From: Bacillota bacterium
Lineage (GTDB): Bacteria; Bacillota; Clostridia; Christensenellales; SZUA-584
Length of the DNA stretch: 64,000 nt
Reading direction: 5' to 3'
NCBI GenBank assembly: GCA_023415795.1
Contig: JAEZJG010000006.1
Coordinates: 1-64,000 of the forward strand
Shown here: positions 18,731 to 27,336 of the stretch, one piece after another
Numbering within the stretch: position 1 is the stretch's first letter
How the letters are laid out: each line of letters starts with the position of its first letter
Notes under the pieces: model-generated
Told to the model about the DNA's origin: nothing
Database searches by the model: none
What the model saw: the letters and a program-made list of their open reading frames with translations, nothing else
Translations under genes and position numbers: made by a program

Positions 18731-18787
18731 AAAAACGCCGACTGCTGGTCAAGCTAGAGATAACAGCTTGAAGCGGAGGCGTTTTTT
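18731..18787 (+). terminator. Compound hairpin after phoU, overlapping the next ribosome site
   Basis: An outer stem AAAAACGCC/GGCGTTTTTT (18731-18739 with 18778-18787) encloses an inner stem TCAAGCT/AGCTTGA (18749-18755 with 18765-18771). The T-run ends exactly at the ATG of the next gene, and GGAGGC, the only ribosome site for that gene, is in the 3' arm. Confidence 0.7.
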
Positions 18788-19390
18788 ATGGACATCTCAT
18801 TGATCGTACTCATTGGCTTTCCGATTCTGTATCTGACGGGCAATTTGAGGAAAGCGACCGCCGCCGCGGGTATTCGCGGCAGCTTGTTTATATTGTATTT
18901 CGCGATAGGGCTGGTACTGGCGTTGGTGCCGCCAATCAATTTTTCTTCAATGCTGGCCGTTAATGTATCGGGGGCTTTTTTATGCATAGCGCCAGCTGTG
19001 TACAGCTCGCTGCAGGGCGGTTTCGGCTTTCGTTTCTTCTTAGCATCGGCAATCACTGTGCTGCTTTCTGTCACTTCGTTTTTTGTATCCAATACGCTGA
19101 CGCTGCCTTATCTGACGCCGGTGCTGGGTTTGATGGTTTCTGCCGTGGCGGTGCTGTGCTTTGGCAGACGTTCACCGGAGCATGCGCCGGTATTGGTCGG
19201 TCTGTTTGGTGTTGTGGATTGCGTAATGGCACTGCTGTCTGATACGGCTAACACGGTAACGTTGTTCGATATCAGAACGATGGCGATGCTGTCGCTTGCG
19301 GTTTGTCTGGGTGCGGCGTTCCTGACACTGCGCCGCCCGCGCGGACGGCATGCAGTGGGATGTAAGGTGCCGCCCGAAGCCCGCGTATAA
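18788..19390 (+). CDS. Integral membrane protein of unknown function
   Basis: A 200-residue protein that is almost entirely hydrophobic, with about six predicted membrane segments between residues 1 and 180 and a short basic C-terminal tail (RRPRGRHAVGCK). I do not recognise the family; it recalls DUF1614-type membrane proteins but no diagnostic motif supports that. GGAGGC lies 7 nt before the ATG, inside the 3' arm of a terminator-like hairpin, so translation may be restrained when that hairpin forms. It sits alone between phoU and the DUF512 gene. Confidence 0.7.
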   Translation: MDISLIVLIGFPILYLTGNLRKATAAAGIRGSLFILYFAIGLVLALVPPINFSSMLAVNVSGAFLCIAPAVYSSLQGGFGFRFFLASAITVLLSVTSFFVSNTLTLPYLTPVLGLMVSAVAVLCFGRRSPEHAPVLVGLFGVVDCVMALLSDTANTVTLFDIRTMAMLSLAVCLGAAFLTLRRPRGRHAVGCKVPPEARV

Positions 19391-19504
19391 AATAAAGGGC
19401 GCCGTACCAAGCCGATAGTGTGAACAATTCTAGTATTATACCGCAGCTATCTTTTCTTTTTTGCCGCTTATTGATATAATAGCCGAACTGACAGGAGGCG
19501 CACG

Positions 19505-20815
19505 GTGTTGTTTGAGGTGGAGAGCGCCCTGCCCGGCGGCGCGGCGGCTAGGGCTGGCATACTTTCCGGAGACAAAATCATATCGGTAAACGGCGAAGCG
19601 TTGATCGACTATGTTGACTACGTCTATTTTTGTGCACTCGAAAAACTGCGCATTCGCGTACAGCGGGCAGACAAGCAGCTGGCCGTTCGTGTTGTCAAGG
19701 ATGCCGATGAGGATATCGGTCTTGAGTTTACGCAGCCGTTGATGGGCAAAAAACGTATCTGCGGCAACAAATGCATATTTTGCTTTGTGGAGCAGCTGCC
19801 TAAGGGTATGCGCAAAAGCCTCTATCTCAAGGACGAGGATTGGCGCTATTCGTTGGTTTTCGGTAACTATGTGACGCTGTCCGACATCAGCCGCGAAGAG
19901 TTTGCGCGCATACTGCGCCGCAAGGCATCCCCGTTATTCGTATCCGTGCATACGGTGGATGAAGAACTGCGCCGCTGTATGCTGAAGAAAATGGACGGGC
20001 TGAAGATTAAGCCAATGCTTAAAAAGATGGCGGCGCGCGGCATGAGCTTTCACGCTCAGGCGGTGGTGTGTCCCGGCTACAACGACGGCGAGAAGCTGGA
20101 GGAAACCTTTCAGTTCCTGCGCGGGCTGTATCCGGCGGCGATGTCTCTGGCGGTGGTGCCGGTGGGCCTTACGGGACATCGCGACGGATTAACACCGCTG
20201 GAGCCCGTTTCAAAGGACATGGCACTGCGCACTATCAAAGAGGTTGAAAAATGGCAGAAAGAATGTTTAAATAGTATCGGGACTCGCTTCGTGTTCGCAG
20301 CGGATGAGTATTACATTAAAGCGGGGCTGCCACTGCCGCCGATTGAGGCGTATGAGGACTTTTGCCAGATAGAAAACGGTGTTGGGCTGGTCGCTACGCT
20401 GATGGACGAGGCTGCGGAAGCGCTGGAGATGGCGGAGCGGGGCAGCTTGGGCGAGGTCAGCATCGCAACGGGTATGGATATACTGCCGTTCATTGAAGAC
20501 ATTGCTGCGAGAGCTTCCGAAAAAATGGGCGTGAAGGTAGCTGCCTACGGCGTGGACAATCAGACGTTCGGCGGCGGTGTGACTGTGGCGGGGCTGCTGG
20601 GCGGACGCGATTTTTTGCGTGTATTGAAGGACAAGCCGCTGGGTGAGCGGCTGATTATCCCCGCGGCGGCGCTGCGTGAGGACGACGTATTTCTGGACGA
20701 TATGACGCTCAATGAGCTGCAAGCGGCTCTGGGTGTGCCGGTGATGCCATCGGCAGACGCTTACGAGCTGATTGAATATATGACGGAACATACATTGAAG
20801 GAGAAGAATGGCTAA
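19505..20815 (+). CDS. DUF512 protein with PDZ-like and radical-SAM-type Fe-S domains
   Basis: A 436-residue protein of the DUF512 family, conserved in Clostridia and cyanobacteria. It begins with a PDZ-like segment (about 1-70; ALPGGAAARAGILSGDKI) and has a CxxxCxxC iron-sulphur triad at C86, C90, C93 (KRICGNKCIFCFVEQLP), followed by DEDWRYSLVFGNYVTLSD and a C-terminal DUF512 region. The enzymatic reaction is unknown. The start is GTG at 19505 with ACAGGAGGCG upstream; a TATAAT lies at 19475-19480 with only a weak -35. It overlaps der by 8 nt, a conserved pairing suggesting a ribosome-related role (inference). Confidence 0.88.
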   Translation: MLFEVESALPGGAAARAGILSGDKIISVNGEALIDYVDYVYFCALEKLRIRVQRADKQLAVRVVKDADEDIGLEFTQPLMGKKRICGNKCIFCFVEQLPKGMRKSLYLKDEDWRYSLVFGNYVTLSDISREEFARILRRKASPLFVSVHTVDEELRRCMLKKMDGLKIKPMLKKMAARGMSFHAQAVVCPGYNDGEKLEETFQFLRGLYPAAMSLAVVPVGLTGHRDGLTPLEPVSKDMALRTIKEVEKWQKECLNSIGTRFVFAADEYYIKAGLPLPPIEAYEDFCQIENGVGLVATLMDEAAEALEMAERGSLGEVSIATGMDILPFIEDIAARASEKMGVKVAAYGVDNQTFGGGVTVAGLLGGRDFLRVLKDKPLGERLIIPAAALREDDVFLDDMTLNELQAALGVPVMPSADAYELIEYMTEHTLKEKNG

Positions 20816-22127
20816 ACCTTTTGTCGCAATCGTGGGGCGCCCCAATGTGGGCAAATCCACGTTTTTCAACCGAATAGCGGGACGACGCATATCCATCGTG
20901 GAGGATACACCGGGTGTCACGCGGGACCGTATCTACGCGGACGCGGAATGGCTTGGGCGTGAGTTTACGCTCATCGACACGGGCGGTATCGACCCGGACG
21001 CGTCCGACATCATATTGACGCAGATGCGCAGGCAGGCAGAGCTGGCTGTGGATATCGCGGATGTAATACTGTTTTTTGTGGACGCCAAGCAGGGTCTGGT
21101 GAGCGCTGATCAGGAGATCGCCGACATGCTGCGTCGCAGTAAAAAGCCAATAATCACCGTCGTCAACAAAGCTGATTCTCAGAAGGATGAGCAGGCGATG
21201 TACGACTTTTACGCGTTGGGGATGGACAACCTATTCCCAATATCGGCAGCGCAGGGGCTTGGTTTGGGCGATCTGCTGGACGCTGTGATCGAGGGCATGG
21301 CTGTAACCGATCCGGAGGCTGAGGAGGACAAGGCGGTGAAGATCGCCATTGTCGGGCGGCCTAACGTGGGCAAGTCGTCGCTGGTGAACGCGCTTATCGG
21401 CGAGCAGCGCACCATTGTATCGGATATCGCCGGAACCACGCGGGATGCCATTGATGTGCCGTTTGAGCGGGACGGCCAGCGATATGTGTTGATCGACACC
21501 GCTGGTATCCGCAAAAAGGCGCGCATCGAGGACAAATCCATCGAACGCTACAGCGTGATTCGAGCGTTTGCCGCCGTGCGCCGTGCCGACGTTGTGGTGG
21601 TGATGGTGGATGCGACGCAGGGCATCGCCGAACAGGATGTGAAGGTGGCGGGCTTCGTTCACGAAGAGGGCAAGCCGTGCGTGATCGCCGTCAACAAGTG
21701 GGACGCCGTTGAGAAGGACACGCATACCGTCAAAAAGTATGAAAAAGAGGTGGCATCGGCGCTGGCGTTTATGAGCTATGCGCAGATGGTCACGATATCC
21801 GCGCAAACAGGGCTGCGGCTGTCTAAGCTGCTGGAGGCGCTGCTTTCCGCCAGAGAGAACAACCGTCGGCGCATTACAACAGGGCTGCTGAACGAATGCA
21901 TCTCCGAAGCTATCGCGATGGTGGAGCCGCCGTCTGATAAAGGCCGCCGATTAAAAATTTACTATGCCGCACAGGTGACGGAAGCACCGCCGCACATCGT
22001 GCTTTTTGTCAATGATTCACGGTTAATGCATTTCTCGTATATGCGCTACATAGAGAATTACTTAAGAAAAACTTTCGATTTCTCGGGCACGCCTATTCGG
22101 CTGTCTGCCCGCAACAAAAACGAGTGA
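20808..22127 (+). CDS. der: Ribosome biogenesis GTPase Der (EngA)
   Basis: Essential double-GTPase acting in 50S subunit assembly. The 439-residue protein has two G domains in tandem, each with GRPNVGKS (near residues 8 and 180), DTxG and NKxD motifs, and a C-terminal KH-like domain (KGRRLKIYYAAQVTEAPP, SYMRYIENYLRK). The ATG lies in the last codons of the DUF512 gene. Confidence 0.97.
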   Translation: MAKPFVAIVGRPNVGKSTFFNRIAGRRISIVEDTPGVTRDRIYADAEWLGREFTLIDTGGIDPDASDIILTQMRRQAELAVDIADVILFFVDAKQGLVSADQEIADMLRRSKKPIITVVNKADSQKDEQAMYDFYALGMDNLFPISAAQGLGLGDLLDAVIEGMAVTDPEAEEDKAVKIAIVGRPNVGKSSLVNALIGEQRTIVSDIAGTTRDAIDVPFERDGQRYVLIDTAGIRKKARIEDKSIERYSVIRAFAAVRRADVVVVMVDATQGIAEQDVKVAGFVHEEGKPCVIAVNKWDAVEKDTHTVKKYEKEVASALAFMSYAQMVTISAQTGLRLSKLLEALLSARENNRRRITTGLLNECISEAIAMVEPPSDKGRRLKIYYAAQVTEAPPHIVLFVNDSRLMHFSYMRYIENYLRKTFDFSGTPIRLSARNKNE

Positions 22128-22145
22128 GGCAAGGGAGTCTTCGTC

Positions 22146-22784
22146 ATGGTCTGGAAATATGTATTGACCGTCGTTATTGGTTACTTATTTGGTTGCATTT
22201 CCTTTGGATATATTGCCGGAAAGCTCTTTAAGGGCAAGGATATCCGTGATTCGGGAAGCGGCAACGTGGGCACGGCCAACGCTATTCGCACCTATGGCTG
22301 GGGCATCGGTATATTCACATTTTTGGGCGATGTTGCTAAGGGTGTGGCGTCTGCGATGATCGGTTGGTGGCTGCTGCCAGAGGCGCTCACCGCTGGTGTG
22401 ACAGTGTTTGGCATGGTGCCGCAGGCGGGTGTACCCATCGGCGTATGCGTGGGCGGTCTGGCTGCGGTGCTGGGGCATATACTGCCGGTGTTTCTGAAGT
22501 TTCGCGGCGGTAAGGGTGTGGCGACCAGCCTTGGCGTGTTTCTGGTTATGATGCCGCTGCATTCTGCGATTGTGCTGGGTGTGTGCGTTATCATTATTGC
22601 GTCAACGCGCACCATGTCTATCGGTTCACTGGTCGGCACAGTGCTGATCGTTGCGGCATCGTTCGTGTTCTTCTGGGGCGATGTTACGGCGCACATTACC
22701 TGCATCATATTGATGGTGCTTGTGTTCTATTCGCACCGAATGAATATCAAACGGCTGGCAGAGGGTAAGGAAAACCTGCTTTAG
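22146..22784 (+). CDS. plsY: Glycerol-3-phosphate acyltransferase PlsY
   Basis: Membrane enzyme that transfers acyl groups from acyl-phosphate (made by PlsX, encoded at 10851) to glycerol-3-phosphate. The 212-residue protein has several membrane helices and the three PlsY motifs: SGNVGTANAIRTYG, the glycine-rich KFRGGKGVATSLG, and a C-terminal element near YSHRMNIKRLAEGKE. It lies 18 nt after der and 8 nt before lspA. Confidence 0.95.
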   Translation: MVWKYVLTVVIGYLFGCISFGYIAGKLFKGKDIRDSGSGNVGTANAIRTYGWGIGIFTFLGDVAKGVASAMIGWWLLPEALTAGVTVFGMVPQAGVPIGVCVGGLAAVLGHILPVFLKFRGGKGVATSLGVFLVMMPLHSAIVLGVCVIIIASTRTMSIGSLVGTVLIVAASFVFFWGDVTAHITCIILMVLVFYSHRMNIKRLAEGKENLL

Positions 22785-22792
22785 GAGGGCAA

Positions 22793-23365
22793 ATGCTTCA
22801 AATTATCATTATCGTATTGGCGATACTGGCTGACCAGCTGACCAAGTTTCTGCTGGTGCCGCTTTTTTTAGGCCCGGGGGACTCCATTGAGCTGATTCCG
22901 GGAGTTTTCAATCTTACCTACGTGCAGAATCAGGGTGCATCCTTCGGAATGCTGCAAGGCTATCAATGGTTTTTTATCGTCATTACGGTGATCGTTATCG
23001 GCGCGGCAACATGGCTGATGATCAAGTACCGCAAAAAGCAGACACGTTTCCTAAAGGCAGCTATTTCTCTGGCATACGCCGGAGCAGTGGGCAACCTCAT
23101 TGACCGTATCATATTTGGTTATGTGCGTGATTTCTTTGATTTTCGCATGTTCGACTTCTGGAAATGGATATTTAACGTAGCGGATGCCTGCCTTGTGATA
23201 GGTTCCATCATGCTGGGCATCTACATACTCTTCATCCATAAGGATAAGCCGAAGGTAAAGACGGCACAAGGCGCTGAGGAAACTGAAGAGGCCGATGAGA
23301 CAACACCAGAGCAAGCCGGAGCAAACGGTGAAGGTCAAAAAGAAATCGACAACACAGAGAATTAA
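22793..23365 (+). CDS. lspA: Lipoprotein signal peptidase
   Basis: Signal peptidase II, which cleaves prolipoproteins such as PstS after lipidation. The 190-residue protein has four membrane segments and the catalytic-aspartate motifs AGAVGNLIDRI and FNVADACLVIG, plus NQGASFG. It extends about 30 residues past the usual LspA end with a low-complexity acidic/polar tail (EETEEADETTPEQ); this tail is unusual but not disruptive. GGAGG lies immediately upstream of the ATG. Confidence 0.95.
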   Translation: MLQIIIIVLAILADQLTKFLLVPLFLGPGDSIELIPGVFNLTYVQNQGASFGMLQGYQWFFIVITVIVIGAATWLMIKYRKKQTRFLKAAISLAYAGAVGNLIDRIIFGYVRDFFDFRMFDFWKWIFNVADACLVIGSIMLGIYILFIHKDKPKVKTAQGAEETEEADETTPEQAGANGEGQKEIDNTEN

Positions 23366-23390
23366 AAGCATAACGGTATAATAAAAGAGA

Positions 23391-23410
23391 GGAGATGCGT
23401 CCGCATCTCC
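23391..23410. terminator. Bidirectional terminator between lspA and lplA
   Basis: GGAGATGC/GCATCTCC with a 4-nt loop lies between converging genes. T-rich sequence follows on the plus strand (TTATTCTATT), and CTCTCTTTTATTAT follows on the minus strand, so it can serve both directions. Confidence 0.8.
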
Positions 23411-23451
23411 TTATTCTATTACTGCTTTACTTAAAAAAGAAGATCGATTCG

Positions 23452-24429
23452 TTAAATGATGCAGCTTAATATCTCATCTGCCGTTATGCCAAACAGCAGC
23501 TCGTCCGCCGCCTCGGCAGTCAGCGCCGCACGGATAGCGTCCTCTCGATAGGCACAGCCGATGAGCCGCTTTTGAAGCTGCTCCAGCCCGTCACCCGCAA
23601 AGAAGTCACCGTAGAAATGGATATCGGTGATGATACCGCCGTCCACAAAAGACTGTACGGTGAGCTTGCCGCCCTTAAACCGCGCCTCCCTGGTGATGTT
23701 GAACGCGGGGTCTTTGCCAAAATTCCAGTCCCATGAATCAAACTGAGCCTGCTTGATTTCGTTGACGCGGGCGATGTCCTGCGGCGTCAGCTCATAGGTA
23801 TCCATGCCGCGCAGCAGGAAGGAGAGCATGACATCACGAAACTCAAGGCTCGTCATCGGGACGGAAAGATGCTCGGCGATGTTGGTGACGCGCTGTCGGA
23901 CAGACTGAATACCCTTGGAGATAATCTTTTCGTCGTCCACACTGAGCGCCCGCACCAGATTCTCAAGGTTGGTATCAAACAGCAGAGAGCCGTGGTGCAG
24001 AACCACGTTCTTGCGCAGATACTGCGCGTTGCCGGAAAACTTGCGCCCGCCGATCACAAGATCGTTGCGACCGCTCAACTCTGCGGTTACGCCGATGGAG
24101 CTCAGCGCGTCGAGGATGGGCTGCGTAAACGTGGCGAATTCAATACGCCGCTGCCCCGGCTCCTTCACGATGAACGAGAACTGCCAGCCGTTTTCATCGG
24201 TGTATATCGTGCCGCCGCCGGTGACTCGCCGCACGATATTGATATGGTGCTGCTTCGCGAAGGACATGTTGATCTCGCGCAGTGTGTTCTGATAACGCCC
24301 CGTCATCAGTGTGGGTGTGGTGCGCCAGAACATGAAATATTCTTTAGCTACGTCAAGCTCTTCCATCGCGTATTTTTCCAGCGCGAAGTGGAACTTTGCA
24401 TCCATACTGTCGTGCTTGATGTACATCAC
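23452..24429 (-). CDS. lplA: Lipoate-protein ligase A
   Basis: Attaches scavenged lipoate to lipoyl domains. The 325-residue protein has the LplA core motifs RRVTGGGTIYTD, GRNDLVIGGRKFSGNAQ and HHGSLLFDTNLENL, plus the C-terminal accessory domain (residues about 245-325) of the full-length ligase rather than the short LipM/LipL forms. The ATG overlaps the lipA stop by 4 nt, so the two are co-translated. No glycine-cleavage or 2-oxoacid-dehydrogenase target with a lipoyl domain is in this window. Confidence 0.94.
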   Translation of the reverse strand: MMYIKHDSMDAKFHFALEKYAMEELDVAKEYFMFWRTTPTLMTGRYQNTLREINMSFAKQHHINIVRRVTGGGTIYTDENGWQFSFIVKEPGQRRIEFATFTQPILDALSSIGVTAELSGRNDLVIGGRKFSGNAQYLRKNVVLHHGSLLFDTNLENLVRALSVDDEKIISKGIQSVRQRVTNIAEHLSVPMTSLEFRDVMLSFLLRGMDTYELTPQDIARVNEIKQAQFDSWDWNFGKDPAFNITREARFKGGKLTVQSFVDGGIITDIHFYGDFFAGDGLEQLQKRLIGCAYREDAIRAALTAEAADELLFGITADEILSCII

Positions 24430-25292
24430 GACTGCTTCTCCAGCTCGCGCATGCCCTCGATGGCGTTGTAGGAGCTGCGCACCAGCGGACCGCTGGCTAT
24501 GTATTTGAAGCCCTTCTCAAGGCCGATGCGACGATATTCCTCAAACTTATCCGGGTGGATGAATTCGGCAATCTCAATGTGCTCACGCGTGGGCTGCAGA
24601 TATTGTCCGATGGTCAGTAGCTCGCAGCCGATAGCGATAAGATCGTCCATCACGGCCAGCACCTCATCCCGCGTTTCGCCAAGTCCCACCATGATGCCCG
24701 TTTTGCTGTGTATACCGCCTCCCAACTGACGCACCCGCGCTAGCAGCTCCAGCGAGCGTTCGTATATCGCCATCGGGCGCACAGCGGGATAAAGCCGCGG
24801 TACCGTTTCAATGTTGTGGTTGATGATATCGGGACGCGCCGCGATCACCGTTTGCAGCGCGTCAAGGCTGCCGCGAAAGTCGGGGATCAGCACCTCCACG
24901 CTGCTTTGAGGCATGTGACGCTTGAGCGCGAGTATGCACTGGGCAAAGTGTCCCGCGCCGCCGTCCGGCAGATCGTCCCTCGTGACGCTGGTGACGACGG
25001 TGTGGGCCAAACCTAGCTGTGCGGCAGCCGTGGCCACATTTTCTGGCTCCTGCGGGTCCACTGGCGTGGGGCATCCCTTGCACACTGCGCAGAAGCGGCA
25101 ATTGCGCGTACAGACGTCGCCCAGCACCATGAATGTCGCTGTCTTATTCTTAAAGCATTCGCCGCGGTTTGGGCAGTTTGCGCCCTCGCATACAGTATGC
25201 AGATTGAGCGAGCGCAGCATGCCTTCCATTTCCATCACGGCCTCGGCGTTAACCCTTTTCTTTAACCACTCAGGCTTTTTTTGAGGTGCCAT
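24426..25292 (-). CDS. lipA: Lipoyl synthase
   Basis: Radical SAM enzyme inserting two sulphurs into octanoyl chains. The 288-residue protein has the auxiliary cluster ligands C35, C40, C46 (CEGANCPNRGEC) and the radical SAM triad C61, C65, C68 (CTRNCRFC). The start chosen is the ATG at 25292 (MAPQKKPEWL), preceded by GGGAG; the frame remains open about 360 nt further upstream, but that part is antisense to rluD and not protein-like. With lplA it gives both synthesis and salvage of lipoate. Confidence 0.95.
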   Translation of the reverse strand: MAPQKKPEWLKKRVNAEAVMEMEGMLRSLNLHTVCEGANCPNRGECFKNKTATFMVLGDVCTRNCRFCAVCKGCPTPVDPQEPENVATAAAQLGLAHTVVTSVTRDDLPDGGAGHFAQCILALKRHMPQSSVEVLIPDFRGSLDALQTVIAARPDIINHNIETVPRLYPAVRPMAIYERSLELLARVRQLGGGIHSKTGIMVGLGETRDEVLAVMDDLIAIGCELLTIGQYLQPTREHIEIAEFIHPDKFEEYRRIGLEKGFKYIASGPLVRSSYNAIEGMRELEKQS

Positions 25293-25327
25293 TATTATCT
25301 CCCTGCGTTTTTGTTTTCCTTTATCAT

Positions 25328-25356
25328 ATGATATCAGGGCGTAGGTTGGTAAACAA
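25328..25356 (-). promoter_or_regulatory. Possible lipA promoter
   Basis: On the minus strand, TTGTTT (25356-25351), 17 bp, TATCAT (25333-25328), about 36 nt before the lipA ATG. Both hexamers are imperfect. Confidence 0.4.
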
Positions 25357-25380
25357 GCGCAACATGAATGAAGTGCTTCA

Positions 25381-25409
25381 TTGATATTGCGTGCTGCGGA
25401 TGGTAAAAT
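25381..25409 (+). promoter_or_regulatory. rluD promoter implying a leaderless message
   Basis: TTGATA (25381-25386), 17 bp, TAAAAT (25404-25409). The A of the rluD ATG at 25417 is 8 nt past the -10, the usual start position for transcription, so the mRNA could begin at or within a base or two of AUG. Confidence 0.6.
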
Positions 25410-25416
25410 AAGCGAT

Positions 25417-26325
25417 ATGGATAATGAATTGATATTGAATGTGGATACAGCAGCCGACAGGCTGGATAAGTATCTGGCATCGGTGACGGCGTTCTCAAGG
25501 TCGCGCATACAAAGCGCCATTGCTTCGGGCGAGATTAAGCTGAACGGTGAAACGGCAGGTCGCGGCGATAAGGTGAAGCCCGGCGATGTGGTGACGGTGA
25601 TGATTGAACCGCCGCGTCCGGCGGAGGTGGTGGCGGAGAACATCCCCATTGACATCGTGTATCAGGATGCGTGGCTCGCGGTCATCAACAAGCCGCAGGG
25701 CATGGTGGTGCATCCCGCGCCGGGCAACGACAGCGGCACACTGGTGAGCGCGCTGCTTTGGCACATCGGCGACTTGTCGGGCATCGGCGGCGAGCTGCGC
25801 CCCGGCATCGTGCATCGTCTGGACAAGGATACCTCCGGCCTGATCGTGATCGCTAAAAACGACGAAGCACATGCCTCGCTGGCGGCGCAGATGGCCGAAA
25901 AGAGTGCGCGCCGCATCTATCACGCTATCGTGCACGGCGGCTTCGCGGAGGATACGCTGACCGTTGACAAGAGCATCGGGCGCAGCCGCACCGACCGCAA
26001 GAAGATGGCGATTGACCGCGGCGGACGCCATGCGGTGACACATATCCGGGTGCTGGAGCGGCTTGGAGAATTTACGCACGTGGAGGCATCGCTGGAGACA
26101 GGGCGCACGCACCAGATACGCCTGCACCTGTCTAGCATCGGCAGACCCGTTGCGGGAGACACCGTATACGGCCCCAAAACGCCGCGCCTGCATGGGCAAG
26201 GGCAGCTGCTGCACGCGGGTACGCTTGTTTTAAAGCATCCCAAAACGGACGAGGAAATGACGTTTCACGCGCCATTGCCAGATTATTTTGAGGCGGTGCT
26301 GGAAAAGCTGCGAGCGAAGTTATGA
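25417..26325 (+). CDS. rluD: RluD-type rRNA pseudouridine synthase
   Basis: Modifies uridines in rRNA. The 302-residue protein has an N-terminal S4 RNA-binding domain (DRLDKYLASVTAFSRSRIQ) and the RluA/RluD catalytic motif HRLDKDTSGLIVIAKN with the essential Asp, followed by GRTHQIRLHL. I use the ATG at 25417. There is no ribosome site at normal distance, which fits the promoter geometry for leaderless translation; TTG at 25381 is the alternative but would lie inside the -35 element. The exact Rlu subtype (C/D) cannot be told. It overlaps the next small gene by 4 nt. Confidence 0.92.
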   Translation: MDNELILNVDTAADRLDKYLASVTAFSRSRIQSAIASGEIKLNGETAGRGDKVKPGDVVTVMIEPPRPAEVVAENIPIDIVYQDAWLAVINKPQGMVVHPAPGNDSGTLVSALLWHIGDLSGIGGELRPGIVHRLDKDTSGLIVIAKNDEAHASLAAQMAEKSARRIYHAIVHGGFAEDTLTVDKSIGRSRTDRKKMAIDRGGRHAVTHIRVLERLGEFTHVEASLETGRTHQIRLHLSSIGRPVAGDTVYGPKTPRLHGQGQLLHAGTLVLKHPKTDEEMTFHAPLPDYFEAVLEKLRAKL

Positions 26326-26690
26326 ATAAAGAAACGGTCAAAGTTTATAAATATGCTGCCCGGTGCATTGAGTGCAAAGAAGGCTTCGATGTGTATTATA
26401 CATTTGCGGATTTTGGCGATGCGCCTGTTCTGTTGCGTTGCAGGCATTGTAACGAATACTATTGGTACACACCCGATGATGACGCATATATCCGACCGAT
26501 TGACGCACAACTGAAGGGTATAACGTGTGCCGGTTGCGGAGCTGGTTTAAAGGATTGTCTGGTTCCAACTCATAAGGATATAGAGTGCTGTGGATATCGG
26601 TTTTCCCTTGATGATAATTTTGCAGATAATATATCACTAAGAGATGATGAGATGACAACGCTACAAGTGAACATGATTTATTCTGTTTAG
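26322..26690 (+). CDS. Small cysteine-rich, zinc-ribbon-like protein
   Basis: A 122-residue protein of no recognised family. Four cysteine clusters (CIEC at 15-18, CRHC at about 40-43, CAGC at about 69-72 and CC at about 90-91) suggest one or two zinc ribbons. It starts with an ATGA overlap on rluD, so it is transcribed with it. It heads a run of small, A+T-richer genes that resemble polymorphic-toxin immunity genes. The frame continues open past its TAG stop directly into the next gene, which is unusual. Confidence 0.65.
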   Translation: MNKETVKVYKYAARCIECKEGFDVYYTFADFGDAPVLLRCRHCNEYYWYTPDDDAYIRPIDAQLKGITCAGCGAGLKDCLVPTHKDIECCGYRFSLDDNFADNISLRDDEMTTLQVNMIYSV

Positions 26691-26723
26691 TGGGGCCCTA
26701 CTAAACTTGAAGGAAGTGAGACC

Positions 26724-26966
26724 ATCGATATTCATGAACTCAAGCGGAAACTGGAAAAAAGTAACATAAGCAAGGTTTCTTTTTGTATATGTTGCGGCGA
26801 TTTGCCGAATGAAACTTATTGCATAGAAAAGAAAAGGTTTGTGTGGGTAATATACTACAGTGAGAGAGGAGAGAAAAACAGTAGAAGGATATTCTTCACT
26901 GAAGACCGGGCAGCTAAATATTTTTATAAGTGGGTACTAGAAGAGGTTGGAGGAATTAATGACTAA
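26724..26966 (+). CDS. Imm59-like immunity protein lacking a standard start codon
   Basis: An open frame of about 80 codons with protein-like composition but no ATG, GTG or TTG near its beginning. The core reads CICCGDLPNETYCIEKKRF followed by WVIYYSERGEK and AAKYFYKWVLEEV, which recalls Imm59-type immunity proteins (YYSERG motif, then a helix with YF and W). AAGGAAG at 26710-26716 suggests initiation at ATC (26724) or ATT (26730), rare but known start codons; otherwise it is a start-lost gene. It is in the same frame as the preceding gene across the TAG, and it overlaps the following ATG by 8 nt. Family assignment is by eye only. Confidence 0.5.
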   Translation: MDIHELKRKLEKSNISKVSFCICCGDLPNETYCIEKKRFVWVIYYSERGEKNSRRIFFTEDRAAKYFYKWVLEEVGGIND

Positions 26967-27284
26967 TGATGAGAACGTCCTCTTCAATGAGATTGCCAGC
27001 ATAATGCGCGACATTGTTACCGGCGAAATCAAAGAACTTGAAAGCAAGGAAAACTGAGGCCGCTAAAAAGAGAAGGCATTCTGCGTGAGCTGTCCGAGTA
27101 TGGCGGTCAATTGACAGAAGCAAATATTGACGATTATCGTACTTCTTTTGATTACATCGGGATAGACAATACGAATCGGTATATGGTTTACCTTGATTTC
27201 TGGATAGATCACGTCAGAAGCGATCTGACGTTGATTTGTGAAATCATTTTGGACAATGACATGAAATCGCGGAATCTTGGATAG
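26959..27284 (+). pseudogene. Frameshifted immunity-type gene (DUF7668-like)
   Basis: An ATG at 26959 with GGAGGAAT upstream begins MTNDENVLFNEIASIMRDIV and stops at TGA 27055-27057 after 32 codons. The next frame immediately continues the same protein: KLRPLKREGILRELSEYGG, and later YLDFWIDHVRSDLTLICEI, to a TAG at 27282-27284. Adding one A to the AAAA run at 27050-27053 joins the two. The pattern (short helical start, SEYGG, WID..SDLTL) resembles small proteins found in toxin-immunity arrays, provisionally DUF7668. It could be a true mutation, a sequencing error or a -1 slip site. Confidence 0.55.
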
Positions 27285-27336
27285 AAAGTATACACGTTTT
27301 ATAATTGATGCGTCATTTAAATATGAGGATAACAAG

